Shown one piece after another: positions 15,261-22,734 of a stretch of 64,000 nt of DNA (its first letter is position 1; the number at the start of each line of letters is the position of its first letter). The translations under genes were made by a program, and so were the position numbers. The notes beneath the pieces are model-generated. The model was not told where the DNA came from, searched no databases, and saw nothing but the letters and a program-made list of their open reading frames with translations. The stretch spans positions 372,001-436,000 of the forward strand of contig JBLHVN010000002.1 in NCBI GenBank assembly GCA_047630275.1. The letters are read 5' to 3'. The stretch is from GCA-2720865 sp047630275. GTDB taxonomy: Bacteria > Bdellovibrionota > Bacteriovoracia > Bacteriovoracales > Bacteriovoracaceae.

Positions 15261-16769
15261 TCAGTCTTGATAATTCAATTCGTCGAAGACTGTCTTGCAA
15301 GACTTAAGGTTTATAGTTTCCCTTTTCCTTGAAGTACCTCTTTGCCTGAACCCACCAGGTCTTTTTATCGTCCTTACAATACAAACTTCTCTCGGCTTCA
15401 AGAATCCCGTTGAGGTTGTTTTAAATCCAATGTCGTCAGCAAAGTTAAAAATATCTTTCTCATAAGACCCATTTTCAGTTCCTGCCACAAAATAGATCAT
15501 CTCCAAAGGCGAATTATTGTACAATATCAACGAGCCTACATTATCTGGAGAAATGGTTGTCCTTCCTAAGTATTTTTCTGTTGGCCATTTAATCTTTCCA
15601 AAACTCTGGTACAGTAATTCTGAGCATACAAGTCGATCTGTTGTTTCAACATCAAAATTGAAGTCGTATTTTTTTCCTAATTGAGAAACGGCTACTTTAT
15701 AGATTTCTCTAGTTTGCCTCTTCTGTATTATTCCTTCTTTAAATCTTAAAATTGCAAACTCATCAACATTCATAAATTTTTCAAGCGACTTTAGATGTGT
15801 TCCGCTTCTATCAGTCTCTAGAATATTTTTCCCTTGCTTAATCCCTTCTTTCACGGATTTAGGTAACTCTTCCCATATTCCCATTTCAACAAGCTCTCTT
15901 TTGTTACCAAGCCAAATTGCATTATGCCCGAAGTGCCCTGGAATAAAGGTATCAGTTAAAGCAAAACCTGCTTTTTCTGTAATAATATCCAACGGTCTTA
16001 TCGTTGCCTTAATCTTATCAATTACTCGCTGATTATTCTCTAAATGTCCTCTCCTCCACTTAATGGAACCAGCTCCGTTACCAAATGCTCCACTTACATG
16101 ATGAAGTAAAAATTTAGATAATTCTCTACCCCAATCAGAGGCCGTAGATTCTAAGACGAACTTCCTAAATTTCATAAATTCATTATTATTGATTTTTTCA
16201 ATAACCCGAGAATGACCTTTCCATGTATCAGCGAGGTTATCGCTCGCCTCTTTTGAATAAAGTGTGTAGAGAATTTCTACTTTACTTAAAAAGTCTTTAT
16301 TCAAAACATTAAGAAGATATTTTTTCAATTCCTTTTTTTCAATTCCAAAGGAGGAGTCTTTATCGTTCAAGAGAACTCTGAGCTTTTTATTTCGAAAGGC
16401 TTGGATATAAGTATTCCTTATTAACTCTAATAGAGTTACTCCATAGAAAAGCTTCTCAAAACCGTCTTCCCTCCGCTCAAACTCTCTTTCTATTCTATAA
16501 GCCAAGGAAATGAATGATGAGACAAGCCCATGAAGAGAAGTTAACTGTGCTCCTGTCAAAGGATTCCCTTGTTCCAAATCAAAGACTAATGCCTTATGAA
16601 ACGGAACGGCAGCTTCAGCAAAGACACGAGTTAACTGATGGGCCTGTTCAACCTTAAGCTTATCATTCTTAAGGGCCGAGTCTATTTGAGACTGAACTTT
16701 ATAGACATCACTACCTAAAGCAATGTTTTGGGATATAAGAAAAGCAATAAGCAGCAGAAACATCTTCAT
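15261..16769 (-). CDS. Permuted papain-like enzyme (YiiX/YebB-type, NlpC/P60-related), secreted
   Basis: A 502-residue protein with signal peptide (about 1-19), a helical N-terminal half (about 20-240) of unknown function, and a C-terminal permuted papain-like domain. Motifs: RPLDIITEKAGF then PGHFGHNAIWLG with the likely catalytic His282, and LGKKYDFNFD then RLVCSELLY with the likely nucleophile Cys382. Members of this YiiX/YaeF-like family are predicted amidases or esterases acting on cell-wall or lipid substrates. It is tandem with the efflux locus, but its own link to metals is unclear. The substrate is unknown. Confidence 0.75.
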   Translation of the reverse strand: MKMFLLLIAFLISQNIALGSDVYKVQSQIDSALKNDKLKVEQAHQLTRVFAEAAVPFHKALVFDLEQGNPLTGAQLTSLHGLVSSFISLAYRIEREFERREDGFEKLFYGVTLLELIRNTYIQAFRNKKLRVLLNDKDSSFGIEKKELKKYLLNVLNKDFLSKVEILYTLYSKEASDNLADTWKGHSRVIEKINNNEFMKFRKFVLESTASDWGRELSKFLLHHVSGAFGNGAGSIKWRRGHLENNQRVIDKIKATIRPLDIITEKAGFALTDTFIPGHFGHNAIWLGNKRELVEMGIWEELPKSVKEGIKQGKNILETDRSGTHLKSLEKFMNVDEFAILRFKEGIIQKRQTREIYKVAVSQLGKKYDFNFDVETTDRLVCSELLYQSFGKIKWPTEKYLGRTTISPDNVGSLILYNNSPLEMIYFVAGTENGSYEKDIFNFADDIGFKTTSTGFLKPREVCIVRTIKRPGGFRQRGTSRKRETINLKSCKTVFDELNYQD

Positions 16770-16954
16770 TGATATATCGTAACAAGGATTTCTTTTTGAT
16801 TTGGACTAAGTGTAAAACTAACTATGGGTGTTTACTTTTTCGACACCCACTAAGCCATTGAAATTATTAAAGTAATTGGCGTGTTTTATATATAAACCTT
16901 ATTTTTACTTTTTTTCAGTATCGTCCCTTGAACTTCTTTCACAAAGTTTTAATT
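16770..16954. other. Intergenic region between two minus-strand genes
   Basis: An AT-rich spacer that should contain the promoter of the gene starting at 16769. I find no convincing -35/-10 pair, hairpin or small gene in it. Confidence 0.3.
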
Positions 16955-17692
16955 TTAAGAACAACAATTCTTTTTATCAGTAGTTATCTCATTACTGCTT
17001 CTAGAAAGCTTAATAATTGTGATCCCTCCTCTTATTACAACGAAGGCAACAACTCCTCCAATAACAAGATCAGGGATGTTACTATTGAAAAAATATACAA
17101 AGACACCTGAAACAATAACACCAGTATTTACAATGACGTCATTCGCTGAAAATATCCAACTTGCCTTCATGTGGACTTCTCCATCTTTGTGTTTATGAAT
17201 AAGAGCTAGACACCAAACATTTGCAAGTAACGCGATAATTGAAATAACAATCATGTAATTAGACAAGGGTTCACTTCCAAAATAAAATCTTCTTCCTACT
17301 TCTATAATGCATAATAGACCTAATAAAACTTGGGTAACCCCACTAAAAAATGCTGCTTTATTCTTAACTGAAAGAGAGCGACCAACAGCATAAAGACTAA
17401 GTGTATAAACAAGTGAGTCCGCAAACATATCAAGACCATCGGCAAGTAACCCCGTTGAGTCTGCATAAATCCCAAAAATGATTTCAACGAAAAACATAGT
17501 AAGATTAATCACTAGGAGATATTTTAATGTTTTTCCTTCAACCGAAGGAGTTTTTCCGGGTACTTCTTTTTCATCAATAGATACGGTTTCTTGCAAAACC
17601 CCGGGCAAAGCTATTTTTTCAAGTACATTCAAAATATCTTCACTGGCAAGGTTGTGATAAAAGCTAGCAAGTCGTCCCGTTGGATTTTTCAT
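16955..17692 (-). CDS. Short CDF-type cation transporter
   Basis: A 245-residue integral membrane protein of the cation-efflux superfamily. It has LLADGLDMFADSLVYTLSLY (TM2 with two Asp) and SANDVIVNTGVIVSG (TM5), preceded by an extra N-terminal cytoplasmic segment of about 55 residues. It ends KKNCCS and lacks the usual C-terminal dimer domain. The metal-site residues Asp/Asp/Asn/Asp differ from the His/Asp set in the CDF at 5060-5941, so metal preference may differ. It overlaps a 60-codon gene by 29 bases. It is the gene nearest ssrA at the right border of the island. Confidence 0.8.
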   Translation of the reverse strand: MKNPTGRLASFYHNLASEDILNVLEKIALPGVLQETVSIDEKEVPGKTPSVEGKTLKYLLVINLTMFFVEIIFGIYADSTGLLADGLDMFADSLVYTLSLYAVGRSLSVKNKAAFFSGVTQVLLGLLCIIEVGRRFYFGSEPLSNYMIVISIIALLANVWCLALIHKHKDGEVHMKASWIFSANDVIVNTGVIVSGVFVYFFNSNIPDLVIGGVVAFVVIRGGITIIKLSRSSNEITTDKKNCCS

Positions 17693-17846
17693 TCAATTCA
17701 ATCTCATGCATTATTTTTCTATAGAGAGTTTCTTTCTTATTTATTCTATCTCCAACAATAGTTATCAACATTACCTTTTCGATAAGTTCACTCATATCTA
17801 AAGATATCTCTTCGTAGTTTATTTCCACGATTTTTTTAACGCTCAT
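17664..17846 (-). CDS. Small cytoplasmic protein overlapping the CDF gene
   Basis: A 60-residue frame beginning MSVKKIVEINYEEISLDMSE, with AGGA seven bases before the ATG. It is acidic-to-neutral, mostly helical in appearance, and ends NGTTC. The downstream CDF gene starts 29 bases before its stop and has no good ribosome binding site of its own, which suggests coupling. It could be a small regulator or an N-terminal partner of the transporter. Not recognised. Confidence 0.5.
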   Translation of the reverse strand: MSVKKIVEINYEEISLDMSELIEKVMLITIVGDRINKKETLYRKIMHEIELNEKSNGTTC

Positions 17847-17959
17847 ATCATTCCTAATTTTTCGTGTAGTAATTTGATTTGTCGATATATCCTTTAATTA
17901 TCGGGTGTTCGCTAATTCTGAGCAAGTAGATATTATTTTTCCTCCAGTCACTACGGCCG

Positions 17960-18020
17960 AGTACTACAAAGTACTGCAACAGGTGTGATTTAAAGTGATC
18001 TCAGGTGATATAAAAAGTGA
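17960..18020. repeat. Helically phased short direct repeats next to ssrA
   Basis: AGTACT occurs at 17960 and 17970. GTGAT then occurs at 17985, 17995 and 18005, with GTGA at 18017. The steps are 10, 10, 10 and 12 bp, one helical turn each. The array is only about 85 bp from the ssrA 3' end. Such phased short sites are typical of recombination-accessory proteins, for example excisionase, or integrase arm sites beside an attachment site. Repressor binding is an alternative. Confidence 0.4.
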
Positions 18021-18068
18021 ACCAATCAAGCTTCTCAAGTCTAGGTTATTAATATTATTGAAATAAAA

Positions 18069-18088
18069 AAACCCTCGAAGGAGGGTTT
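18069..18088 (-). terminator. ssrA terminator
   Basis: AAACCCTC-GAAG-GAGGGTTT is preceded on the plus strand by an A-run (18065-18071), giving a U-tract for leftward transcription. It lies 16 bp beyond the CCA end of ssrA. Confidence 0.85.
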
Positions 18089-18103
18089 AATTAGTCTTCT
18101 GTT

Positions 18104-18469
18104 TGGTGGAGGTGGTGGGAATCGAACCCACGTCCAAGACAGTTTTTGAATAAGGCACCACGTGTGTCTTCTGCGTTTTTTGCCCGCAGACAAGGCTGTC
18201 CATTTTACTTACAAATGGCAACGCCCGGTGACTGATTAGCGAGGATTCCCGGCGGCCTCATAGCTTAGTTAGACAGCAAGCTAAACTGCGTTGCTAGTTT
18301 CTGTTTATTGGCACTAGCGCCTCATGAATGGTGTTGCCTATTAGGCAGCCATTGCAGGTGCGAACGAATCGTTAGCAATTATGTTTGGTCTCTTTTTTAC
18401 TGGGCCGAGAGACCAACCCAGACACGCACCCTAAGCGTCCACTGATCCTGTCGAAACCAGGGCACCCCC
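18104..18469 (-). ncRNA. ssrA: tmRNA
   Basis: A 366-nt transfer-messenger RNA that, with SmpB, rescues stalled ribosomes and tags the nascent peptide. The 5' end GGGGGTG (18469-18463) pairs with CACCTCC before A and CCA at the 3' end (18104). The T-arm GTGGG-TTCGATT-CCCAC and the conserved 5' segment containing GGTTTCGACAGG are evident. The tag reading frame is at 18376-18341, GCT AAC GAT ... TAA, and encodes ANDSFAPAMAA. The partner smpB is at 42383-42832. The 3' end appears to have served as an integration site for the island to its left. Confidence 0.93.
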
Positions 18470-18505
18470 ACGAATCGCAATCAGTTTCCACATAGTGGAG
18501 AGGTG

Positions 18506-18514
18506 AATATAGCA
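18506..18514 (-). promoter_or_regulatory. Extended -10 promoter of ssrA
   Basis: TGCTATATT reads leftward at 18514-18506, an extended -10 (TGn plus TATATT). Transcription would start near 18499, leaving a roughly 30-nt leader that RNase P would remove from the tmRNA precursor. There is no strong -35 at the usual spacing. Confidence 0.5.
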
Positions 18515-18593
18515 TAGAAATTTTTTGGGGGCTATGATGACTCAAAGGGTTAAGAGAGCTTGAGATTCTCACCATATCTATTAAGATGGATAT

Positions 18594-19421
18594 ATGTTCA
18601 TCATTTTAATCGTCAGTTCTGTATTCTTGGTATTTGGTCTTCTTTTAGGACTGAATTACTTCTATTTTAAGGGAAATGCTAGGACTCTTCCGGGGCGGAT
18701 TCATGCCATTGAACGTTATCAATCCCGAACGAATAGGCGGACTTCAACTTTTTACCGGCCCCTGATTCAATACGCTTTTAATGGTGAGAACTATGTTTTT
18801 ACATCAAGTTTTGGAACTGGGGATAATAGATGGAAGATTGGCCAGAGAGTGGAGGTCTATTCCCTAGATAATGGGCCTGAGTATGTCCGCTTAAAAGCAA
18901 AGATCCACTTTTACTTTCCCTTGATCTTTTTTATTTTTGGTCTTTGTGGATCAGCCTATTATTTCTATCACCACCATTCTTTTATTATTTTAAGCGTCTA
19001 CGCTCTTGGGATGATGCTTGTTCCTTTTGGCTTCTATCATTTTTTAAAGTCTAAGAATTTAGTAGAAGAGTTTATTGAGAGCCTTTTAAAGAATAAGATT
19101 GAAGATGAAGAGTCGCTAAAAGGCCGTGAGATCTTCTTTGAAAAAGCCTTGCTAGAAAAGCATACTCAGAAAAATGACAAAGCCGCTTTTATAGTAACCC
19201 TTGTTTTTGCCATTGCTATATCGACAGGACTTCATTTCTCCTGGGAGAAGACTAAAGATACTTCTAAAGAGTTTATCTATGGATTAACTTCAGACTTTAA
19301 TTCTATTCAAGAAATAAAGAACTATATGAATGATAAGAACCTGGTCCTCTCAATGATCTTGGCCTTCTTTAGTGCTATGCTGATCTATAGTTTGATCTAT
19401 CAAGTTCTTAGGAAAAAATAA
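18594..19421 (+). CDS. DUF3592 membrane protein
   Basis: A 275-residue membrane protein. An N-terminal TM helix (about 2-24) precedes a small beta domain with the DUF3592 pattern: GRIHAIER, then YRPLIQYAFNGENYVFTSSF, then IGQRVEVYSLDNGPEYVRL. Two further helices follow (about 105-150), then a charged segment and a C-terminal pair of helices (about 200-220 and 250-272). The function of DUF3592 is unknown. It faces away from ssrA and marks the start of ordinary chromosome right of the island. The ATG at 18594 has no clear ribosome binding site. Confidence 0.7.
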   Translation: MFIILIVSSVFLVFGLLLGLNYFYFKGNARTLPGRIHAIERYQSRTNRRTSTFYRPLIQYAFNGENYVFTSSFGTGDNRWKIGQRVEVYSLDNGPEYVRLKAKIHFYFPLIFFIFGLCGSAYYFYHHHSFIILSVYALGMMLVPFGFYHFLKSKNLVEEFIESLLKNKIEDEESLKGREIFFEKALLEKHTQKNDKAAFIVTLVFAIAISTGLHFSWEKTKDTSKEFIYGLTSDFNSIQEIKNYMNDKNLVLSMILAFFSAMLIYSLIYQVLRKK

Positions 19422-19623
19422 TTAAAATTAGTTTATCCCAGGCGATGATATCGGCGGCCACAAGATAAAGAATAGAAAGCAAAAGTAAAATTTTCATCCG
19501 ATCTTCTTTAACAATTCTCAAACCCCTTGTAATCCCGTCATGACGAGGGAACTTTACATTTCGACGCGTTAGCCAAAGAACTGTTAATTGAGCCTCATCT
19601 TTTGTATCTAAAAGCATCAACAA
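19408..19623 (-). CDS. Hypothetical small protein with C-terminal TM helix
   Basis: A 71-codon frame between two plus-strand genes. Residues 1-42 are soluble and basic (DEAQLTVLWLTRRNVKFPRH), and residues about 43-69 form one hydrophobic helix. The amino-acid pattern looks coding, and the gap would otherwise be empty, but there is no clear ribosome binding site and no family match. Its last 14 bases overlap the end of the DUF3592 gene. A second ATG at codon 3 is an equally likely start. Confidence 0.4.
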   Translation of the reverse strand: MLMLLDTKDEAQLTVLWLTRRNVKFPRHDGITRGLRIVKEDRMKILLLLSILYLVAADIIAWDKLILIIFS

Positions 19624-19646
19624 ATTGAAATAATAAGGAGATTACG

Positions 19647-20339
19647 ATGAAGTATTTAGTACTGGCCCTATTTTTTAGTAGCGCGGCCTTTGCTGAGTTT
19701 AGCAATGAATCAGAATTAACAGTTATCTTAAACGGTGGAAACACTGAACAAGAGACTTGGAATTCTAAGACCATCAATACTTACGCTAAAGATAAGAACA
19801 CTTATAAATTAGGAGGTCATTATTCTTACGGAAAGGCCGACGGCACCTTAAACACGAGAAATAATGATATCAACGCTCGTTACGAAAGAGCTCTTGGTAA
19901 GAAATGGTCTGCTTTTACAGCTATGCAAAGAGAAGAAGATTTCTTCGCTTCTTTAGATTACCGCTGGAACTATGACTTAGGTGGAATCTATAAGTTTTTT
20001 AAGACAGATAAGCAAAAGCTACATGCAGAAGCTGGTTACCGCCGTACTCTTGAAAGTGACCTTTCAGGGAGAAAGACAAATGGATCAAAGCTTCGTTTTT
20101 ATACTGAATACACAAGACAACATAATGAGAACCTCTTTTTCAAACTTTGGGTAGAAGCTCTTCCTAATCTTTCAGAAAGTGATGATTGGCAAATTAGCTT
20201 TGAGCCAAGCATGAACTTCAGCCTCTCTAAGACCTTTACTCTAAAGTTAGCTTATCTTCATAAGTATGATAACGAGCCAACTCTTGGGTCTAAGAACAGT
20301 GACTACCAATACACAACTTCACTTATTGCGAAGTTCTAA
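19647..20339 (+). CDS. DUF481 (YdiY-like) outer-membrane protein
   Basis: A 230-residue protein with signal peptide (KYLVLALFFSSAAFA) and a DUF481-type beta-barrel. It opens with SNESELTVILNGGNTEQETW, followed by repeated amphipathic strands, and ends with the terminal aromatic KF typical for BAM recognition. DUF481/YdiY proteins are small outer-membrane barrels of unknown function, often salt or acid regulated. A good ribosome binding site (AAGGAGA) precedes ATG 19647. The mscS gene follows after 12 bases, so the two may be co-transcribed, which would fit an osmotic-stress theme. Confidence 0.8.
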   Translation: MKYLVLALFFSSAAFAEFSNESELTVILNGGNTEQETWNSKTINTYAKDKNTYKLGGHYSYGKADGTLNTRNNDINARYERALGKKWSAFTAMQREEDFFASLDYRWNYDLGGIYKFFKTDKQKLHAEAGYRRTLESDLSGRKTNGSKLRFYTEYTRQHNENLFFKLWVEALPNLSESDDWQISFEPSMNFSLSKTFTLKLAYLHKYDNEPTLGSKNSDYQYTTSLIAKF

Positions 20340-20351
20340 GAAGGGATAACT

Positions 20352-21167
20352 ATGGATATTACAAAGATCACAGAACTGGCCATTGCATATGGAATGAAGG
20401 CATTGATTGCCATTGTCGTTTTCGTTGTTGGTTTGTTTGTTATTAAGATGATTACGAATATGCTGGGGAAGGCTCTAAAAGCTAGAGACATTGACCCAAC
20501 TCTTACTCCTTTTTTAAAGAGCTTAGTCTCTATGGGATTAAAGGCCGCTTTGATCATCTCTATCCTTGGGATGGTAGGAATCAAAACAACTAGTTTCGTG
20601 GCCATCCTAGGTGCTGCAGGTCTTGCCGTTGGTATGGCCCTTCAAGGTTCTCTTGGGAACTTTGCTGGTGGAGTGCTGATCTTAATCTTTAAGCCTTTTA
20701 AGGTCTCTGATACCATTCAAGCACAAGGCTTTACTGGAACTGTTAAGATGATCGGGATCTTTTGCACAACCCTAAAGACCCCTGATAATAAGACTATCTT
20801 TATTCCTAACGGACCTCTTGCAGGGGGGGCCATGACTAATTTTTCAACTGAGGCCACTCGAAGAGTTGATTGGACTTTTGGGATTGCTTACGGAGATGAT
20901 CTTAAGTTAGCTCAAAAAGAGTTGATGGCCATTTTAGAAAGCGATGAAAGGATCCATAAAGAACCGGCTCCCTTTGCTAGAGTTGGTGAGCTAGCGGATA
21001 GTTCCGTTAACTTTACAGTCCGCGCTTGGGTAAATGCACCTGACTTTTGGAATGTTCACTTTGATGTGATTGAAAAAGTTAAGATTACCTTTGATGAGAA
21101 AGGATTGAACTTTCCTTTTCCTCAGCAAGAAGTGCATGTTATTGGCGCTCATCCAGTTAAACAGTAA
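20352..21167 (+). CDS. mscS: Small-conductance mechanosensitive channel
   Basis: A 271-residue MscS family channel. Helices TM1-TM2 are at about 10-90. The pore helix TM3 is visible as FVAILGAAGLAVGMALQGSL (about 78-97), rich in Gly/Ala as required for packing. The beta domain follows, with VSDTIQAQGFTGTVKMIGIF and TPDNKTIFIPNG, then the alpha/beta cage. It opens under membrane tension to release solutes during hypo-osmotic shock. Length is close to E. coli MscS (286). It lies 12 bases after the DUF481 gene. Confidence 0.93.
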   Translation: MDITKITELAIAYGMKALIAIVVFVVGLFVIKMITNMLGKALKARDIDPTLTPFLKSLVSMGLKAALIISILGMVGIKTTSFVAILGAAGLAVGMALQGSLGNFAGGVLILIFKPFKVSDTIQAQGFTGTVKMIGIFCTTLKTPDNKTIFIPNGPLAGGAMTNFSTEATRRVDWTFGIAYGDDLKLAQKELMAILESDERIHKEPAPFARVGELADSSVNFTVRAWVNAPDFWNVHFDVIEKVKITFDEKGLNFPFPQQEVHVIGAHPVKQ

Positions 21168-21188
21168 TAAATCAAAGGCACTTAGGAA

Positions 21189-21419
21189 TTACTTAAGTGC
21201 CTTTAACTCTTCTGTTACAAGATTCACCATAGCTGGTCCTGGGCAAAAGCCAACAAGAAGACTTGCAATTATATAAGTAGGAAGGGAGAGATTAAATTGA
21301 TAGTCAAAGAACTCTTGCTTTACTTGAATAAGGAGGACTCCTCCAAAGACAAGGCCAACTATGAAAGTAAGACGCCAAAAGTCATCCTTTTTAGGAACCC
21401 CTAAAAGAGCATTGATTCC
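21189..21419 (-). pseudogene. Remnant of a YeeE/YedE-type (DUF6691) transporter
   Basis: A 77-codon minus-strand frame with no start codon (TAA two codons upstream). It reads NALLGVPKKDDFWRLTFIVG, then a hydrophobic stretch, LLVGFCPGPAMVNL and a stop. NALLG-PKK-DFWR and PGPA are landmarks of the YeeE/YedE sulfur-transporter families. Here the helices normally between them appear to have been deleted. It fills the roughly 300-bp gap between mscS and the potassium channel gene. The family assignment is from memory of these motifs. Confidence 0.6.
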
Positions 21420-21484
21420 ATATTACTTCCTACTATTAACGCACATCGCTTAAAAAAGGATAACAAAGCTTTTACAATAATCAA

Positions 21485-21982
21485 ATGATAACTGACTTAA
21501 ATAAAGAGCATCTCTATAAGCAGCCCATGAGGCGCTTTTTCCTTTTATTAAAAAGCAGTCAGTTCATCGGACTGACCTTATTAGGGAATTCATTCATCTT
21601 GGCCCTCTCTGGAGTCTTCTACTTTGTTGAGGTAGATGACAATTATCTTATCACCACCTGGCTAGACTCACTTTGGTTCTCTTTCGCCACTGTTACAACT
21701 GTTGGTTATGGTGACATTGTTCCTATGACTGATACTGGAAAGATCATTGGAATCTTCTCCATGGTCATCGGAACCGGACTCTTCGCCGCTTACACAGCTC
21801 TATTTGCAAACGCCCTACTCGGTCGAGAGTTTAAAAGAATGGACCGAAAGATGCGTATTATTAAAAAGAATGTCGATGGCTTAAAGGAAGACTTTACTGA
21901 AGAGGAAGAAGAACTCCTAAGCGTTATTGAGTCTTTAAAAGATCAGATGGAAAGACTTGAAGATAAGATCAATAAAAAATAA
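21485..21982 (+). CDS. Two-TM potassium channel
   Basis: A 165-residue protein with TM1 (about 27-50), a pore helix (TTWLDSLWFSFATVTTVGYG) including the potassium selectivity filter TVGYGD, and TM2 (about 87-110). A cytoplasmic coiled coil (about 115-165) would drive tetramer assembly. This is the KcsA-like minimal channel. There is no ligand-binding RCK or cyclic-nucleotide domain. The ORF start at 21485 is used; Met15 is an alternative. It sits close to mscS, in line with ion or turgor homeostasis. Confidence 0.85.
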   Translation: MITDLNKEHLYKQPMRRFFLLLKSSQFIGLTLLGNSFILALSGVFYFVEVDDNYLITTWLDSLWFSFATVTTVGYGDIVPMTDTGKIIGIFSMVIGTGLFAAYTALFANALLGREFKRMDRKMRIIKKNVDGLKEDFTEEEEELLSVIESLKDQMERLEDKINKK

Positions 21983-21983
21983 A

Positions 21984-22001
21984 GCCCCTCTTTCAAGGGG
22001 C
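21984..22001. terminator. Terminator between convergent genes
   Basis: GCCCCT-CTTTCA-AGGGGC is flanked by A-rich sequence on its left, giving a U-rich tail for the leftward peroxiredoxin gene. It also closes the channel gene on the other strand. Confidence 0.65.
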
Positions 22002-22010
22002 CTATCTTAA

Positions 22011-22733
22011 TTACTTTAAAAGAGCTGTTAGTTCTGTATTTCCACCAACAAGTTTTCCATCGAGAAAAACAAGGGGATAAGTTCCAGATCCACCCATGGC
22101 CTTTAAGGCATAAGTTTTTAATCCTGGTACTTCCGTAATTTTAATTCCTTTGGCCGTAAGTAATTCTTTTGCGGCCTTACAGTGAGGACAGCCTACTTTT
22201 GTAAAGACAGTTGCCCCATCACTAACCACGGCATCTTTATTGATAAAGTTAAGCATGGTATCAGCGTCACTTACTTCAAAAGGATCCCCAGGCTTATCTG
22301 GTTCGATGAATTGTTTTTCAACCACTCCATCATTTACTAGCATTGAATAACGCCATGATCTTTTTCCAAAACCAATGGCCGACTTATCAACCAGCATTCC
22401 CATGCCTTCAGAGAATTCACCGTTTCCATCAGGAATCAATTGAATATTCTCTGCTTCTTGATCCACTCCCCAAGCTTCCATAACAAAGCCATCATTTACT
22501 GAAAGACAGATAACGCTGTCCACTCCATTTTCTTTAAAGATAGGAGCTAAGTCGTTATAGCGCGGTAAGTGAGTCGATGAACAGGTTGGCGTAAAAGCCC
22601 CTGGCAAAGAAAAAACCACAACTTTCTTTCCTGCGAAAAGGTCCTTAGTTGTTACGTCCAACCAATTCCCATCTTTTCTTGTCTTAAATGTTACTTCTGG
22701 AACTCTTTGTCCCTCTTTGTTTTCTAAATTCAT
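22011..22733 (-). CDS. Peroxiredoxin-glutaredoxin fusion (hybrid Prx5)
   Basis: A 240-residue fusion. The Prx5-type peroxiredoxin domain (about 1-165) has the peroxidatic Cys51 in PGAFTPTC. The glutaredoxin domain (about 172-240) has CPHC (182-185) and GTYPLVFLDGKLVGG. Such hybrids reduce hydrogen peroxide and alkyl hydroperoxides using their own Grx domain, with electrons from glutathione. The gene starts one base after the stop of the thioredoxin-reductase-like gene, whose last codons (GGAGGATAG) supply its ribosome binding site. An OxyR-like box lies upstream of the pair. Confidence 0.92.
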   Translation of the reverse strand: MNLENKEGQRVPEVTFKTRKDGNWLDVTTKDLFAGKKVVVFSLPGAFTPTCSSTHLPRYNDLAPIFKENGVDSVICLSVNDGFVMEAWGVDQEAENIQLIPDGNGEFSEGMGMLVDKSAIGFGKRSWRYSMLVNDGVVEKQFIEPDKPGDPFEVSDADTMLNFINKDAVVSDGATVFTKVGCPHCKAAKELLTAKGIKITEVPGLKTYALKAMGGSGTYPLVFLDGKLVGGNTELTALLK

Positions 22734-22734
22734 T

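Larger units (their letters stand above)
520..18104. mobile_element. Putative ssrA-associated genomic island with metal efflux and AbiE genes
   Basis: The interval is bounded by a decayed ssrA 3' end on the left and the intact ssrA 3' end on the right, in direct orientation. The content is typically accessory: an AbiE locus, a transposase pseudogene, a DUF6973-like protein, and a complete divalent-metal efflux locus. Genes beyond ssrA look like ordinary chromosome. No integrase gene is visible inside, so the element would be non-autonomous or would have lost it. The element could also extend left beyond the window. The boundaries are inferred from the repeats only. Confidence 0.5.

Noticed and set aside
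17856..18009. A roughly 50-codon minus-strand open frame upstream of the 60-residue gene (SHLLQYFVVLGRSDWRK)
   Set aside because: It has no start with a ribosome binding site and no integrase or other motif, and it spans the phased repeats. It may be a remnant but cannot be supported.
19595..19777. A 60-codon minus-strand frame over the start of the DUF481 gene
   Set aside because: It is antisense to a well-supported signal peptide gene with a good ribosome binding site.
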